From positions 124,001 to 188,000 of the forward strand of contig NZ_JAKRGH010000001.1 in the NCBI RefSeq assembly GCF_022347565.1: 64,000 bases of DNA. Reading direction: 5' to 3'. The position numbers were made by a program, and so were the translations under genes. The notes under the pieces are model-generated. The model did not search any database and was not told where the DNA came from. It saw only the letters and a list, made by a program, of their open reading frames with translations. Each line of letters opens with the position of its first letter. Within the stretch, counting starts at the first letter, position 1. Below are positions 28,543-36,715 of the stretch, one piece after another. This DNA is from Vibrio sp. Of7-15. GTDB taxonomy: Bacteria; Pseudomonadota; Gammaproteobacteria; Enterobacterales; Vibrionaceae.

Positions 28543-29607
28543 ATGTATGAAGCACATTTTAGGTTGACGGATAAACCATTTAAACTGAGCCCTGATCCCA
28601 AGTTCTTTTTTGAGAGCCCACATCACGGACGAGCAGTATCTTATTTGCAATATGGTTTATCCCAAGGGGAAGGGTTTATTGTTGTTACTGGGCCGATAGG
28701 AACAGGCAAAACAACAATAGCTCGCAGCTTATTGTCATCACTGGATGACACCATAGTGGCGGCACAAATTGCGACCACTCGGTTAAATCCAGAAGAATTG
28801 GTTCGCTTAGTGGCGGCTCAATTTAATATTGAAGTGGAGGGGTTAAGTAAAGCGGATATATTAAAACGCTTAGAAACCTATTTATACCAGCTGAATAAAC
28901 AGGGAAAAAGAGCCTTATTGATCGTAGATGAAGCCCAGAATCTACCAGCTCAAACTGTTGAAGAGCTTAGGATGCTATCTAATTTTCAGATGAATGATAA
29001 ACCATTGATTCAGAGCTTTTTATTAGGGCAAGAAGAACTGAAACCCATTATTGAACTACCGCAAATGGAGCAGTTTAGGCAGCGTATTATTGCTTCTTGT
29101 CATTTAAAGCCTTTTGATGAGGAAGAAACTAAGGGCTATATTCTGCATCGTTTGCATCAAGTCGGTTGGGATCATTATCCGTCTTTAGAAGCGGATGTAT
29201 TTGGCTTAATTGCCAAGTATACGCATGGTGTACCTAGAAAAATTAACATCTTTGTTGATCGGCTATTTTTGTTTGCTTACCTTGAAGAATTAGAAGGTAT
29301 TAAGGCGGAACACATTGAAACCGTGATGGAAGAAATGAACGAAGAGCTATCTGGTTCTTTGCGGAATAAACCACATTTAAGTGATGAGCTATTAGATGCT
29401 GATATCTTAAGGCAAGACTTAGACTTACAAGCGATGGCTGCTGCCGATGACGGTGTGAATGGGGAAAAAATCCGCAGTACCTTAATGGATGTGTCTAATA
29501 TTCTTGAAAATGTTGTTCAGAGAAAAATTAAGGTAATCCGTTATTTAGATAAGATGATCAATGATAAGCGTCAAGTGCTATCTGAATCTAAAACGTCTGA
29601 GTTATAA
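28543..29607 (+). CDS. ExeA/GspA-like AAA ATPase, XrtA/PEP-CTERM-associated
   Basis: The protein has 354 aa. The N-terminus (FRLTDKPFKLSPDPKFFF) is the signature of ExeA-like ATPases, followed by Walker A GPIGTGKTT (residues 50-58), Walker B LLIVDEAQN (about 125-133) and an arginine-rich sensor region (FRQRI). The C-terminal 70 residues are polar and helical. Such ATPases accompany XrtA export genes, probably as an inner-membrane-associated assembly motor. It starts 2 bp after the outer-membrane protein gene and ends the operon. Confidence 0.92.
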   Translation: MYEAHFRLTDKPFKLSPDPKFFFESPHHGRAVSYLQYGLSQGEGFIVVTGPIGTGKTTIARSLLSSLDDTIVAAQIATTRLNPEELVRLVAAQFNIEVEGLSKADILKRLETYLYQLNKQGKRALLIVDEAQNLPAQTVEELRMLSNFQMNDKPLIQSFLLGQEELKPIIELPQMEQFRQRIIASCHLKPFDEEETKGYILHRLHQVGWDHYPSLEADVFGLIAKYTHGVPRKINIFVDRLFLFAYLEELEGIKAEHIETVMEEMNEELSGSLRNKPHLSDELLDADILRQDLDLQAMAAADDGVNGEKIRSTLMDVSNILENVVQRKIKVIRYLDKMINDKRQVLSESKTSEL

Positions 29608-29627
29608 CTGATTTTACCATTATAAAA

Positions 29628-29651
29628 ATGGCCTTAGTGTTCTAAGGCCAT
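29628..29651 (-). terminator. hairpin between convergent genes, probable terminator of the leftward porin-like gene
   Basis: ATGGCCTTAG (29628-29637) pairs perfectly with CTAAGGCCAT (29642-29651) around a 4-base loop. Read leftward, the stem is followed by TTTTTATA, a U-run, so it fits intrinsic termination of the gene at 29678-30844. The rightward side has no good U-run. Confidence 0.75.
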
Positions 29652-29677
29652 GGCTTCATTTAGCGTATGCTTGCTCT

Positions 29678-30844
29678 TTAGAAGTAATATTCTAAGGACA
29701 ATTCAACAAAATCATCTTCTTTAAAGGCATAAATAGGATCGCTTGGTTGCTCACTACTGAACATCCAGGCGTCTAAACGCCATTTCCATGAATTGTTTAT
29801 CCGGCTAGAGGCTTCTACTTTACCGCTCACAGAATCTGAGTCATCTAGATCCTGTGTCATGCCAATCAATATCTCTGTACCTTCTGCATCATTAACCACA
29901 AATCGAGCACCAAGGAAGAGATCGTTTTGCGATGGCGTCGGTGCTTTTTCGTCACGAGAGTCGTACAAATATTCACTGATAACACCAATATCCCAATCTG
30001 TATCAAATGCGCCAATGTAGGTGTATTCAAAACCTGCCGTCAGCGCGTTGTGATCTTCAAAACTGTCTCGGTTTATGGCTTCTAGCTTCAATAACCAGTC
30101 GCCTACAATGCCTTGGACATCTAAGCCAAATTGACTCATTTGGGCGTAATAAGGAGTAAGAGTAACTCCGTTGAATCTTAAATCTGCAGTTCGATTAGTA
30201 CCATTAAAGTAGCTTAACCCAATGTCCCAGTCGCCCATACTTTGTGTATATCGAGCGGCATAATCAATGTGCTGTTCTTCATCAGAAGATTCGTACATTG
30301 CATCTTCAGAAATTAAGACAGGAGCTCGCAGTCGTCCATCTTGTCCCGGGAACGAAGCCTCACGAAAATAGGGTAATACAAACCCTTCTAAGATCCCCCA
30401 GTCTTTAACAGCTGTAAGATGCACCATTGGCTGGCCTAGTTTCTCTTCACCATCCAGAGATTCGAGGTTATCCGTTTGGTTAATAACATCCACAAGGTGC
30501 TGTGATTCAGTGACACCCCAGAAGACTTTCCCTATACCTGCTCGTATTTCATAATCTCCCGTTAAATACAGGTACATTAATTCTCGAATATCTGCATGGG
30601 TGCGTTCGTCATCAAGGCTATCGACACGAGCAAATGGCGTAAAAGTAAGGCTTGATTGTCCTTGCTGCCATTGCCAATACATTTCAGGTTCTGCGACTAA
30701 AGATGTTTGTTCATTGTCTTGCCCTTGGGCACCATCGTTAAAGAATTGTCGATGCTCAAGGTTAATTTGGCCTCGTATTTCAGCCGCCTGAGCAGAACTC
30801 AGGCTGGCTGCCAGCAAAGACAATGTCAATACTGCTGTTTTCAT
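29678..30844 (-). CDS. outer-membrane beta-barrel protein of an MMPL exporter operon (DUF1302-like)
   Basis: The protein has 388 aa: a clear signal peptide (MKTAVLTLSLLAASLSSAQA, cleavage before AEI), then alternating beta-strands and a terminal LSLEYYF, the C-terminal Phe signal of outer-membrane barrels. The segment IRAGIGKVFWGVTESQHLVD is reminiscent of DUF1302-type proteins that accompany MMPL transporters and LolA-like proteins. It is the last gene of a three-gene operon behind the transporter and LolA-like genes, and may act as the outer-membrane end of lipid or hydrophobic-compound export. Cargo unknown. Confidence 0.75.
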   Translation of the reverse strand: MKTAVLTLSLLAASLSSAQAAEIRGQINLEHRQFFNDGAQGQDNEQTSLVAEPEMYWQWQQGQSSLTFTPFARVDSLDDERTHADIRELMYLYLTGDYEIRAGIGKVFWGVTESQHLVDVINQTDNLESLDGEEKLGQPMVHLTAVKDWGILEGFVLPYFREASFPGQDGRLRAPVLISEDAMYESSDEEQHIDYAARYTQSMGDWDIGLSYFNGTNRTADLRFNGVTLTPYYAQMSQFGLDVQGIVGDWLLKLEAINRDSFEDHNALTAGFEYTYIGAFDTDWDIGVISEYLYDSRDEKAPTPSQNDLFLGARFVVNDAEGTEILIGMTQDLDDSDSVSGKVEASSRINNSWKWRLDAWMFSSEQPSDPIYAFKEDDFVELSLEYYF

Positions 30845-30869
30845 GATTCACCTTTGATTGTCTAAGCGG

Positions 30870-31670
30870 TTATCGAGCGCGCTTTAAGCTGTTTTTCGAG
30901 AAATCTTTCTCAGTCAAACCAGTATTAAAGGTCAACTTATGAGTTGTTAATACGGTGGTTTTTCCTGTTTGTACGTTTTCCATCGTCATGACGTGTGCAC
31001 GCCAAAATTGGTTTAGGTACTGTTGGTATTCAGTAAACGACAGTGTTTTCAGTAAGCTGTTTTTGCGATCGTAAAATTCAATTTTCAATGGGCGATAATG
31101 TTCTTTGTCCATCCAAACGATTTGCTTGGTGTAGCCTGAGTATTTGTCTGTTGGTGTTTGTTTTAGTACGAAGGCATCTTGGCCGTCGATCTTTTCATCT
31201 TTTAGGTAAGTGAATTCGTATTTTTCTAATTCAAATGAGCTTAAGTCTTCGTAGGCAAATTCGCTGCCCATAAATGGACCAGACTTGTTACGTGACGATA
31301 TGCGCTTCACTCGTTTTAGTGCCGGTAAATATAACCATTGGTCATCTGGCTTTGTTGTGTGTGCAAAGTTAAGAAAAGCGGTGCCTTTTACATCAAACGG
31401 TTCATCAAAAATGGTTAACCCTTTATCGCCGTCATTGTCTACCTCTAATGAATTAATGCGTATTTTTCGAGAGCTGGTTTCTCCCTGTGCATTTTTTAGA
31501 ATCATACTCATTTGTGCTTGGCTGTCTTTCCAGCCAATATCACGTTGCTTACGTTCAGAGGCAATCTCAAAGCCTTTTGTGTTGCTTGCGGCGGAGTCTT
31601 CTGCCATCACTGCTGGTGCTGTTAACCCTAGGCTTAGTATTAGTGGGGCGATCCATTGAGTCGTTTTCAT
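30870..31670 (-). CDS. outer membrane lipoprotein-sorting (LolA-like) protein
   Basis: The protein has 266 aa with a signal peptide (cleavage near AVMA-ED). The body matches the LolA-like family found next to MMPL transporters: FLNFAHTTKPDDQWLYLPALKRVKRI (about residues 96-121), GSEFAYEDL and a late YLNQFWRAHVMTMENVQTGK. It is a periplasmic carrier with a half-barrel that can hold a lipid. It lies 15 bp after the MMPL gene and 25 bp before the barrel gene, so the three products probably form one route from inner to outer membrane. Confidence 0.85.
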   Translation of the reverse strand: MKTTQWIAPLILSLGLTAPAVMAEDSAASNTKGFEIASERKQRDIGWKDSQAQMSMILKNAQGETSSRKIRINSLEVDNDGDKGLTIFDEPFDVKGTAFLNFAHTTKPDDQWLYLPALKRVKRISSRNKSGPFMGSEFAYEDLSSFELEKYEFTYLKDEKIDGQDAFVLKQTPTDKYSGYTKQIVWMDKEHYRPLKIEFYDRKNSLLKTLSFTEYQQYLNQFWRAHVMTMENVQTGKTTVLTTHKLTFNTGLTEKDFSKNSLKRAR

Positions 31671-31685
31671 TGCTTATTCCTTATT

Positions 31686-34028
31686 TTAAAATTGGTTTGC
31701 TGGTGTGGTTGTGGCATTGCTTTCTTGCTTTGTGTCGTTGTTGGCGATGAGTTTTTTATCAAACATCATCAGCAGTGTTGGCAGCATGAAGAAGTCCACA
31801 ACCAGTGCGATAAAGATGATTAATGCGCTTAGTTGGCCCATATCTGAGTTCAAGCGGAAGTCAGACATCGCTAATACTGAGAAGCCAGCGATCAGAACAA
31901 CAGTGGTGATCCAAAGTGCGCGACCTACCGTGTTGAACGCATATCGCACGGCTTGATGAGCATCGTTACCTTGTTTACGTGCGTGTTGGTATTTACTTAA
32001 GAAATGAACGGTGTCATCAACCACAATCCCCAGAGTTAAAGAGACAACAATGGACAGACCAAGGTTAATTTCCCCTGAGATTAAGGCCCAGATACCAAAA
32101 CCAATGGCGGCTGGCACTAGGTTTGGCACTAAGCTGATCACACCTAATGGTAGTGAACGTAAAGCAAAGACCAACAGAACCGAAATTAATACGAGTGCAA
32201 TAGGTAAAGATTTAAGCATGCTGTCCATATTGGTTTCGCCAATGTGAGCAAACATCAATGATGGGCTTGAAGCTAATATTTCATATTGTGGAGCATGAGT
32301 TGCAAACCATTGGTAGATACGCTCTTCAATATCAACTAACTCTTTACTGCCAAAGTTCTTTGTTGTTAGCTGAATTTTGATGGAAGATTTATCAATGTTC
32401 AGTTGGTTATTAAGATCAAGGCCATAAGGCAGTGACATTTCGTAGAGCAGCAGGTACTGAGCGGCTAATTCACGATCTTGTGGTAGTTTGTAGTAGCTTT
32501 CATCGTCTCCGTGCATGTTTTTGTTCAGGCGAAGGTAAGTGTCTGACAAGCTTGCGACATGGTCTGTTTCAGGTTGCTCACGTAGCCATTGGGTAAAATC
32601 ACCAACGGTTTTAATGAACTCGGGTTTGCTGATGGCTTGAGATTCTCCCGCTTTAATGGCGATACTAATGCTCGTCATACCGCTGATGTTTTGTTCCATA
32701 AAGTCAGCCGCTTGTCGGAACTCATTGCTGGTATCAAAGTATTTAACCGCATCATCATTGATACTGTTTGATGGAATAAAGCTGGCCGTTGCCACCAGGG
32801 TAATGACCGATAAAGGCAAAATTACTTTACGATTATTAACGATGAAGTTGGCAAACGTGTCCATGTAAGACGATTGCTTGGTTGCTGGTTTTGGCGCGAT
32901 ACGCAGTGGCATTACTTTTAGCATTGCAGGCAATAAAGTCACGGCCAGAACAAAAGCGATCATAACACCCAGTGCAGATAGGTTACCCAAATCACGTAAT
33001 ACTGGTGAATCAGAGGCGTTCATCATTAGGAAGCCAATGGCTGTGGTCACAGAAGTGATGAGAATTGGCATGAAGTTAAGCTGTAAGCTATGAACGATGG
33101 CTTCGTCTTTGGTTTTGCCTTGTTGCATGGCTTGGCGAAGAGAAGCGATAATGTGTACACAGTCTGCAACGGCGAGGGTCATTACTAGTGTAGGTACGTT
33201 CACTGTTGCGGTGCTTAGGAACATGCCCGCCCAACCTGAGAGCCCCATTGTGGCGGTAATGGTGCCGATGATCACCGCTAACGTAGCCAGCACACTTAGG
33301 AAAGAACGCAGCATAATGCCAAGGAAAACCAGAATCACTAACAGCATAGTTGGGACTAAAGTGCTGCTGTCTCGTTGTGCTGACTTCATGAATGAAGAGT
33401 TCATCATTACGATACCAGCCTGATGGAATTCTACTTCTGGATACACTTTTTGATACTTTTCAACGAGTTGATCTGCGAAGGTAACCACATCTGTTACTTC
33501 TTTCGTCATATCAATATTTGGCAGTTGTACGGTGACATTCACCACTGCGACATGACCTGTCTCTGAAATTAATGAGTGTTTTAGTGTGGGCTCATTAAGT
33601 GCGATCTGCTTTACCTTTTGGATACGGGCAGGATCCAATGGGATATCTTCAAGCAGAAGATCTTCCACGATCAAGTCATCATCAATGGCTTCGGTATGCT
33701 GATAGTTAGCAATGGAGTCTACTCGGCTAGAGTATGGGGTTTGCCATGCATCGTGAGTGATCTCCTGAAGCAAAGTCAGGTATTTGGGTGTAAAAATATC
33801 ACCAGATTTAGGCGCAATAACAATAGATAGGTTATCGGTTTTGTTGAATGTGGCTTGAATCTCGTCGAAGGCTTGCAATTGCTTGTTTGAGCCATCAAAG
33901 AAAATATTGTAATCACCTCTAAAATATAAGTTTTTGGCGCCGAGTGTTGCAGCAACCAGAGTAAATAACACAAAGAGAATAATCGTCTTTGGGTATTGTG
34001 TTGGCAAGTTAAGTAATGATTTATTCAT
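31686..34028 (-). CDS. MMPL/RND superfamily exporter
   Basis: The protein has 780 aa with the duplicated RND architecture: a membrane segment near 20, a large periplasmic domain (about 40-210), five spans, then a second copy of the same from about 385. TM4-type polar motifs are present (VADCVHIIASLRQAM in the first half, VDDTVHFLSKYQHAR in the second), typical of SSD-like MMPL proteins. It would use the proton gradient to export a hydrophobic molecule. The ATG at 34028 has GGAGAATGTG just before it; the longer frame from 34121 has no such signal. Palindromic operator-like sites lie upstream. Confidence 0.88.
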   Translation of the reverse strand: MNKSLLNLPTQYPKTIILFVLFTLVAATLGAKNLYFRGDYNIFFDGSNKQLQAFDEIQATFNKTDNLSIVIAPKSGDIFTPKYLTLLQEITHDAWQTPYSSRVDSIANYQHTEAIDDDLIVEDLLLEDIPLDPARIQKVKQIALNEPTLKHSLISETGHVAVVNVTVQLPNIDMTKEVTDVVTFADQLVEKYQKVYPEVEFHQAGIVMMNSSFMKSAQRDSSTLVPTMLLVILVFLGIMLRSFLSVLATLAVIIGTITATMGLSGWAGMFLSTATVNVPTLVMTLAVADCVHIIASLRQAMQQGKTKDEAIVHSLQLNFMPILITSVTTAIGFLMMNASDSPVLRDLGNLSALGVMIAFVLAVTLLPAMLKVMPLRIAPKPATKQSSYMDTFANFIVNNRKVILPLSVITLVATASFIPSNSINDDAVKYFDTSNEFRQAADFMEQNISGMTSISIAIKAGESQAISKPEFIKTVGDFTQWLREQPETDHVASLSDTYLRLNKNMHGDDESYYKLPQDRELAAQYLLLYEMSLPYGLDLNNQLNIDKSSIKIQLTTKNFGSKELVDIEERIYQWFATHAPQYEILASSPSLMFAHIGETNMDSMLKSLPIALVLISVLLVFALRSLPLGVISLVPNLVPAAIGFGIWALISGEINLGLSIVVSLTLGIVVDDTVHFLSKYQHARKQGNDAHQAVRYAFNTVGRALWITTVVLIAGFSVLAMSDFRLNSDMGQLSALIIFIALVVDFFMLPTLLMMFDKKLIANNDTKQESNATTTPANQF

Positions 34029-34043
34029 CACATTCTCCGTTTG

Positions 34044-34056
34044 TGACGTTTCGTCA
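34044..34056. promoter_or_regulatory. operator-like palindrome upstream of the MMPL gene
   Basis: TGACGTTTCGTCA has perfect TGACG/CGTCA arms around three bases, 15 bases before the MMPL start. It shares its arms with three other copies at 34202, 35149 and 35166. Probable site for the TetR regulator encoded at 34261-35049; at this spot binding could also block translation initiation complex access only indirectly, so transcriptional control is assumed. Confidence 0.6.
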
Positions 34057-34201
34057 AGTTCATAGATTTTAAAACCAGCATAAGGCTGGCTAAGGTCTAA
34101 AACTGGTTGTATGAATAACAAACTGGTACTAGATAAGCTAAGCTGTTCATTTGTTGAACTAAATGAACACTTGTCTTAACCCTGAATCAGTTGTTACTTT
34201 T

Positions 34202-34214
34202 TGACGAATCGTCA
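34202..34214. promoter_or_regulatory. operator-like palindrome between the TetR gene and the MMPL operon
   Basis: TGACGAATCGTCA is a near-perfect 13-bp palindrome (TGACGA-A-TCGTCA), identical to the copy at 35149-35161. It lies between the TetR stop and the MMPL start, where the exporter promoter must be if the operon has its own. Probable TetR-family operator. Confidence 0.65.
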
Positions 34215-34260
34215 CTTAATGTGAAAAACAAACCCGCGAACAGGCGGGCATTACTGTTTT

Positions 34261-35049
34261 TTATCGGCCTATGGACTCAAGGTGGGCAATTTCTGTTGGA
34301 AACAGCTCTTGCTCAATACGATTCCACGTACGTTTATAATCCCAGTCACTTGATAAAGGAGCCCAATTGAGGCCATCTAAAACAAGGTTGATATTGTGCA
34401 ATAAAGAATAAGGATCTTGGATTCGGCTAATACAGCGGCTGTTCGTTGCATTATTAATTAATGAGTTAGAACCAAATGCAACCGCCCAGTTGGCAAAAAC
34501 AATGGTATCAGTGCTGAGTGCTGGAGACAGTTTTAGATCGCCATGCTCAATGCCTTTTAAGAAAATGCCATCAGCCATAGCAATTACATCTTCTTCTAAC
34601 TTATTAAGTTGTTCATTCCGAGCAGTAGAGGTTTTCTCTACTATCCAAGGTGTTTTCGCTGTTAATACACACATGAAAAGAATCGGCTCTAAACGAGAGA
34701 AAGTACGATACGCCACATGAAAGGCGAGGGCTTTTTCTCGGCTGTTACCTTCAAATGTTAATGCTGTTTGGAACATACTGTTTTGTTGCTTAAGTGCCAT
34801 AATACACAAAGCCGTAATCACATCCTCTTTACTGGTAAAGTGGTTGTATACCGTGCCTTTTGAATAAGGGCTCTCTTTGGCAATTTTATCCATTGTCAGA
34901 TTGGCAAAGCCTTCTTGAGTGACAAGTTCTTTTGCTATTAACAAGAGTTCTTGCTCTCTGTCTGCAATGGCTTGCTGCTTCTTACTGGTGAATCTTCTCT
35001 CGAAGAAGCAGGGCTCTTTATCTTTACTTTTACAGCGTGAACCAAACAT
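34261..35049 (-). CDS. TetR family transcriptional regulator
   Basis: The protein has 262 aa. The N-terminal third contains the TetR helix-turn-helix: ELVTQEGFANLTMDKIAKESPYSKGTVYNHF (about residues 41-72), preceded by a basic extension. The C-terminal ligand domain is not similar to a named regulator. It lies upstream of, and on the same strand as, the MMPL exporter operon. Identical palindromes flank it on both sides, so it probably represses itself and the exporter until a hydrophobic ligand binds. Ligand unknown. Confidence 0.9.
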   Translation of the reverse strand: MFGSRCKSKDKEPCFFERRFTSKKQQAIADREQELLLIAKELVTQEGFANLTMDKIAKESPYSKGTVYNHFTSKEDVITALCIMALKQQNSMFQTALTFEGNSREKALAFHVAYRTFSRLEPILFMCVLTAKTPWIVEKTSTARNEQLNKLEEDVIAMADGIFLKGIEHGDLKLSPALSTDTIVFANWAVAFGSNSLINNATNSRCISRIQDPYSLLHNINLVLDGLNWAPLSSDWDYKRTWNRIEQELFPTEIAHLESIGR

Positions 35050-35148
35050 TATTTATTTGCTCTTTTTATCTGTTATTCCATCGACAGCGTATCATGCTCC
35101 TATTCTTTCTATTTTAACACGTATCAAAGAACTATAAATGCCAATAAA

Positions 35149-35178
35149 TGACGAATCGTCAAAGTTGACTTATCGTCA
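35149..35178. promoter_or_regulatory. two operator-like palindromes upstream of the TetR gene
   Basis: TGACGAATCGTCA at 35149-35161 and TGACTTATCGTCA at 35166-35178 lie about 100 bp before the TetR start with centres 17 bp apart. The first is identical to the site at 34202; the second is an imperfect copy. Adjacent placement about one and a half helical turns apart fits two TetR dimers binding for autoregulation. Confidence 0.6.
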
Positions 35179-35430
35179 TAATAGTTCATTCATCACTCAA
35201 ATCAAGATAAAAGTGAAAATTATTTATAAAAGTTATCTGTTGTTTGTTAGGAAAAGCGAACTACAAACAGAAAAAAGACGATAATTATTTGTATTCTTTA
35301 TTCTTGTAGCGTTTTAGATAAAAGTTCATTCGAATTTTTCGAACAAAATGTTCGGTTGGGTGATCTGTACACTTTAAGCCATTTCACTAGAATTGTTTGT
35401 ATTCGCACAGCAGTATGCTTAGGTAAGACA
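35179..35430. promoter_or_regulatory. upstream region of cytochrome b561 gene with palindrome CGAACA-AAA-TGTTCG
   Basis: Together with the operators just to its left this is a 381-bp gene-free stretch. It is AT-rich. A perfect palindrome CGAACAAAATGTTCG lies at 35340-35354, 76 bases before the cytochrome start, next to two copies of TTCGAA (35329-35334 and 35338-35343). This is a candidate regulator site for the b561-YceI operon. No small ORF with a ribosome binding site was seen. Confidence 0.4.
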
Positions 35431-35970
35431 ATGGATAACACAGTAAAACAATATAATGGCCTTTCAAAAGCACTACACTGGCTTTCAGCATTAACCGTAT
35501 TCGGCTTGTTTGGTGTCGGGTATTGGATGGTAGACCTGACTTATTACAGTGAATGGTATAAAACAGCACCACATTGGCATAAATCAATCGGTTTGTTACT
35601 CGCTTTTGCAACAATTTTCCGATTAGTATGGAAAAAAATGAAGCCTCAGCCAGAAATTGAAGGAAAGCCTTATGAAGTGATGGCGGCAAAACTGGCTCAT
35701 ACGCTATTGTATTTGTTGTTGTTTGGGTTATTTGTTTCTGGGTACATGATTTCTACGGCGGACGGCCGTGGTATTGAAGTGTTTAATTGGTTCACGATTC
35801 CTGGTTTTGGTTCATTAGTGGAAAACCAGGAAGACATAGCAGGGGAGATCCACTACTACCTTGCTTATACAGTAATGGGATTATCGTTACTACACGCACT
35901 TGCTGCGCTAAAACATCACTTTATTAATAAAGATGATACGTTAAAGAAAATGATTGGAGTCAAAGGATAA
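35431..35970 (+). CDS. cytochrome b561 family protein
   Basis: The protein has 179 aa with four membrane spans and the heme-ligand His residues expected of CybB-type b561 cytochromes: GLSKALHWLSALTVF (His in the first span), PHWHKSIGLLLAF in the second, KLAHTLLYLLLFG in the third and LSLLHALAALKHHF in the fourth. It moves electrons, probably from quinol, within the inner membrane. The ATG at 35431 with AGGTAAG upstream is preferred to a GTG at 35356 whose extra 25 residues are not b561-like. The stop overlaps the yceI-like ATG, a pairing (b561 plus YceI) common in proteobacteria. Confidence 0.9.
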   Translation: MDNTVKQYNGLSKALHWLSALTVFGLFGVGYWMVDLTYYSEWYKTAPHWHKSIGLLLAFATIFRLVWKKMKPQPEIEGKPYEVMAAKLAHTLLYLLLFGLFVSGYMISTADGRGIEVFNWFTIPGFGSLVENQEDIAGEIHYYLAYTVMGLSLLHALAALKHHFINKDDTLKKMIGVKG

Positions 35971-36539
35971 TGAAAAAGTTACTACTAGCAATGGGATTAA
36001 GCGCAGCGATGACACTGCCAGCAGCGGTAAATGCAGCAGATTATGTTGTTGATACAAAGGGTGCCCACGCTTCAGTGAGTTTTAAAGTAAGTCACTTAGG
36101 TTATAGTTTTATTAAAGGTCGTTTTAATAAGTTTGATGGTGAATTTAGCTATGATCCAGCTAACGTAGCGGCATCGAAAGTAACGTTTAATGTTGATACG
36201 CGTAGCTTAGATTCAAACCACGCAGAACGTGATAAGCACATTCGTAGTGGTGATTTCATCAACGCGAGCAAATTCTCTAGTGCGAAATTTGTAAGTACAA
36301 AAGTAACCGATAAAGGTGATGGCGAGTTGATGATTGCAGGTGATTTAACCTTGCACGGCAAAACTAAACCTATCGAAATTGCCGCGACTTTTGTGGGTGA
36401 AGGTAAAGACCCGTGGGGCGGTTACCGTGCAGGCTTTGAAGGTTCAACTCGTTTAGAGTTAGCTGATTTTGGCATTCCTGTAATGGGTACATCAAGCTAC
36501 GTTGATATGGAATTGCACGTGGAAGGCATTCGTAAGTAA
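35970..36539 (+). CDS. YceI family periplasmic protein
   Basis: The protein has 189 aa with a signal peptide (cleavage after VNAA, before DYV) and the lipocalin-like YceI barrel: DTKGAHASVSFKVSHLGYSF, RSLDSNHAERDKHIRS and GDLTLHGKTKPIEI. YceI proteins bind a polyisoprenoid, possibly a quinone, in the periplasm. Its ATG shares a base with the stop of the cytochrome b561 gene, so the two are translationally coupled and probably handle the same redox lipid. A strong terminator follows. Confidence 0.92.
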   Translation: MKKLLLAMGLSAAMTLPAAVNAADYVVDTKGAHASVSFKVSHLGYSFIKGRFNKFDGEFSYDPANVAASKVTFNVDTRSLDSNHAERDKHIRSGDFINASKFSSAKFVSTKVTDKGDGELMIAGDLTLHGKTKPIEIAATFVGEGKDPWGGYRAGFEGSTRLELADFGIPVMGTSSYVDMELHVEGIRK

Positions 36540-36562
36540 CGATGTCATTTTTATCTGATGTT

Positions 36563-36593
36563 AAAGCCGAGTGATGATCACTCGGCTTTTTTT
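36563..36593 (+). terminator. intrinsic terminator after the YceI gene
   Basis: AAAGCCGAGTG pairs with CACTCGGCTTT around ATGAT, followed by a run of seven T. It is 24 bases after the stop codon and ends the b561-YceI operon. Confidence 0.92.
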
Positions 36594-36715
36594 GTGTTTG
36601 TTTAACCGTCATTGAGGCGTTTTGGTAAAGCGAAGGAGGGTGGTCTAGTCTGAAATTTACAATATGACAATTTATAGCGCCGATGTTGCCCGGCTCTATA
36701 AGATCTGGAGTGAGT

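Noticed and set aside
33097-33423. Rightward 108-aa frame inside the MMPL gene
   Set aside because: Antisense shadow of a conserved membrane protein; no independent support.
35340-35354. CGAACAAAATGTTCG as an SOS (LexA) box
   Set aside because: It resembles the Gram-positive LexA box, but the window is from a gammaproteobacterium, whose LexA site is different.
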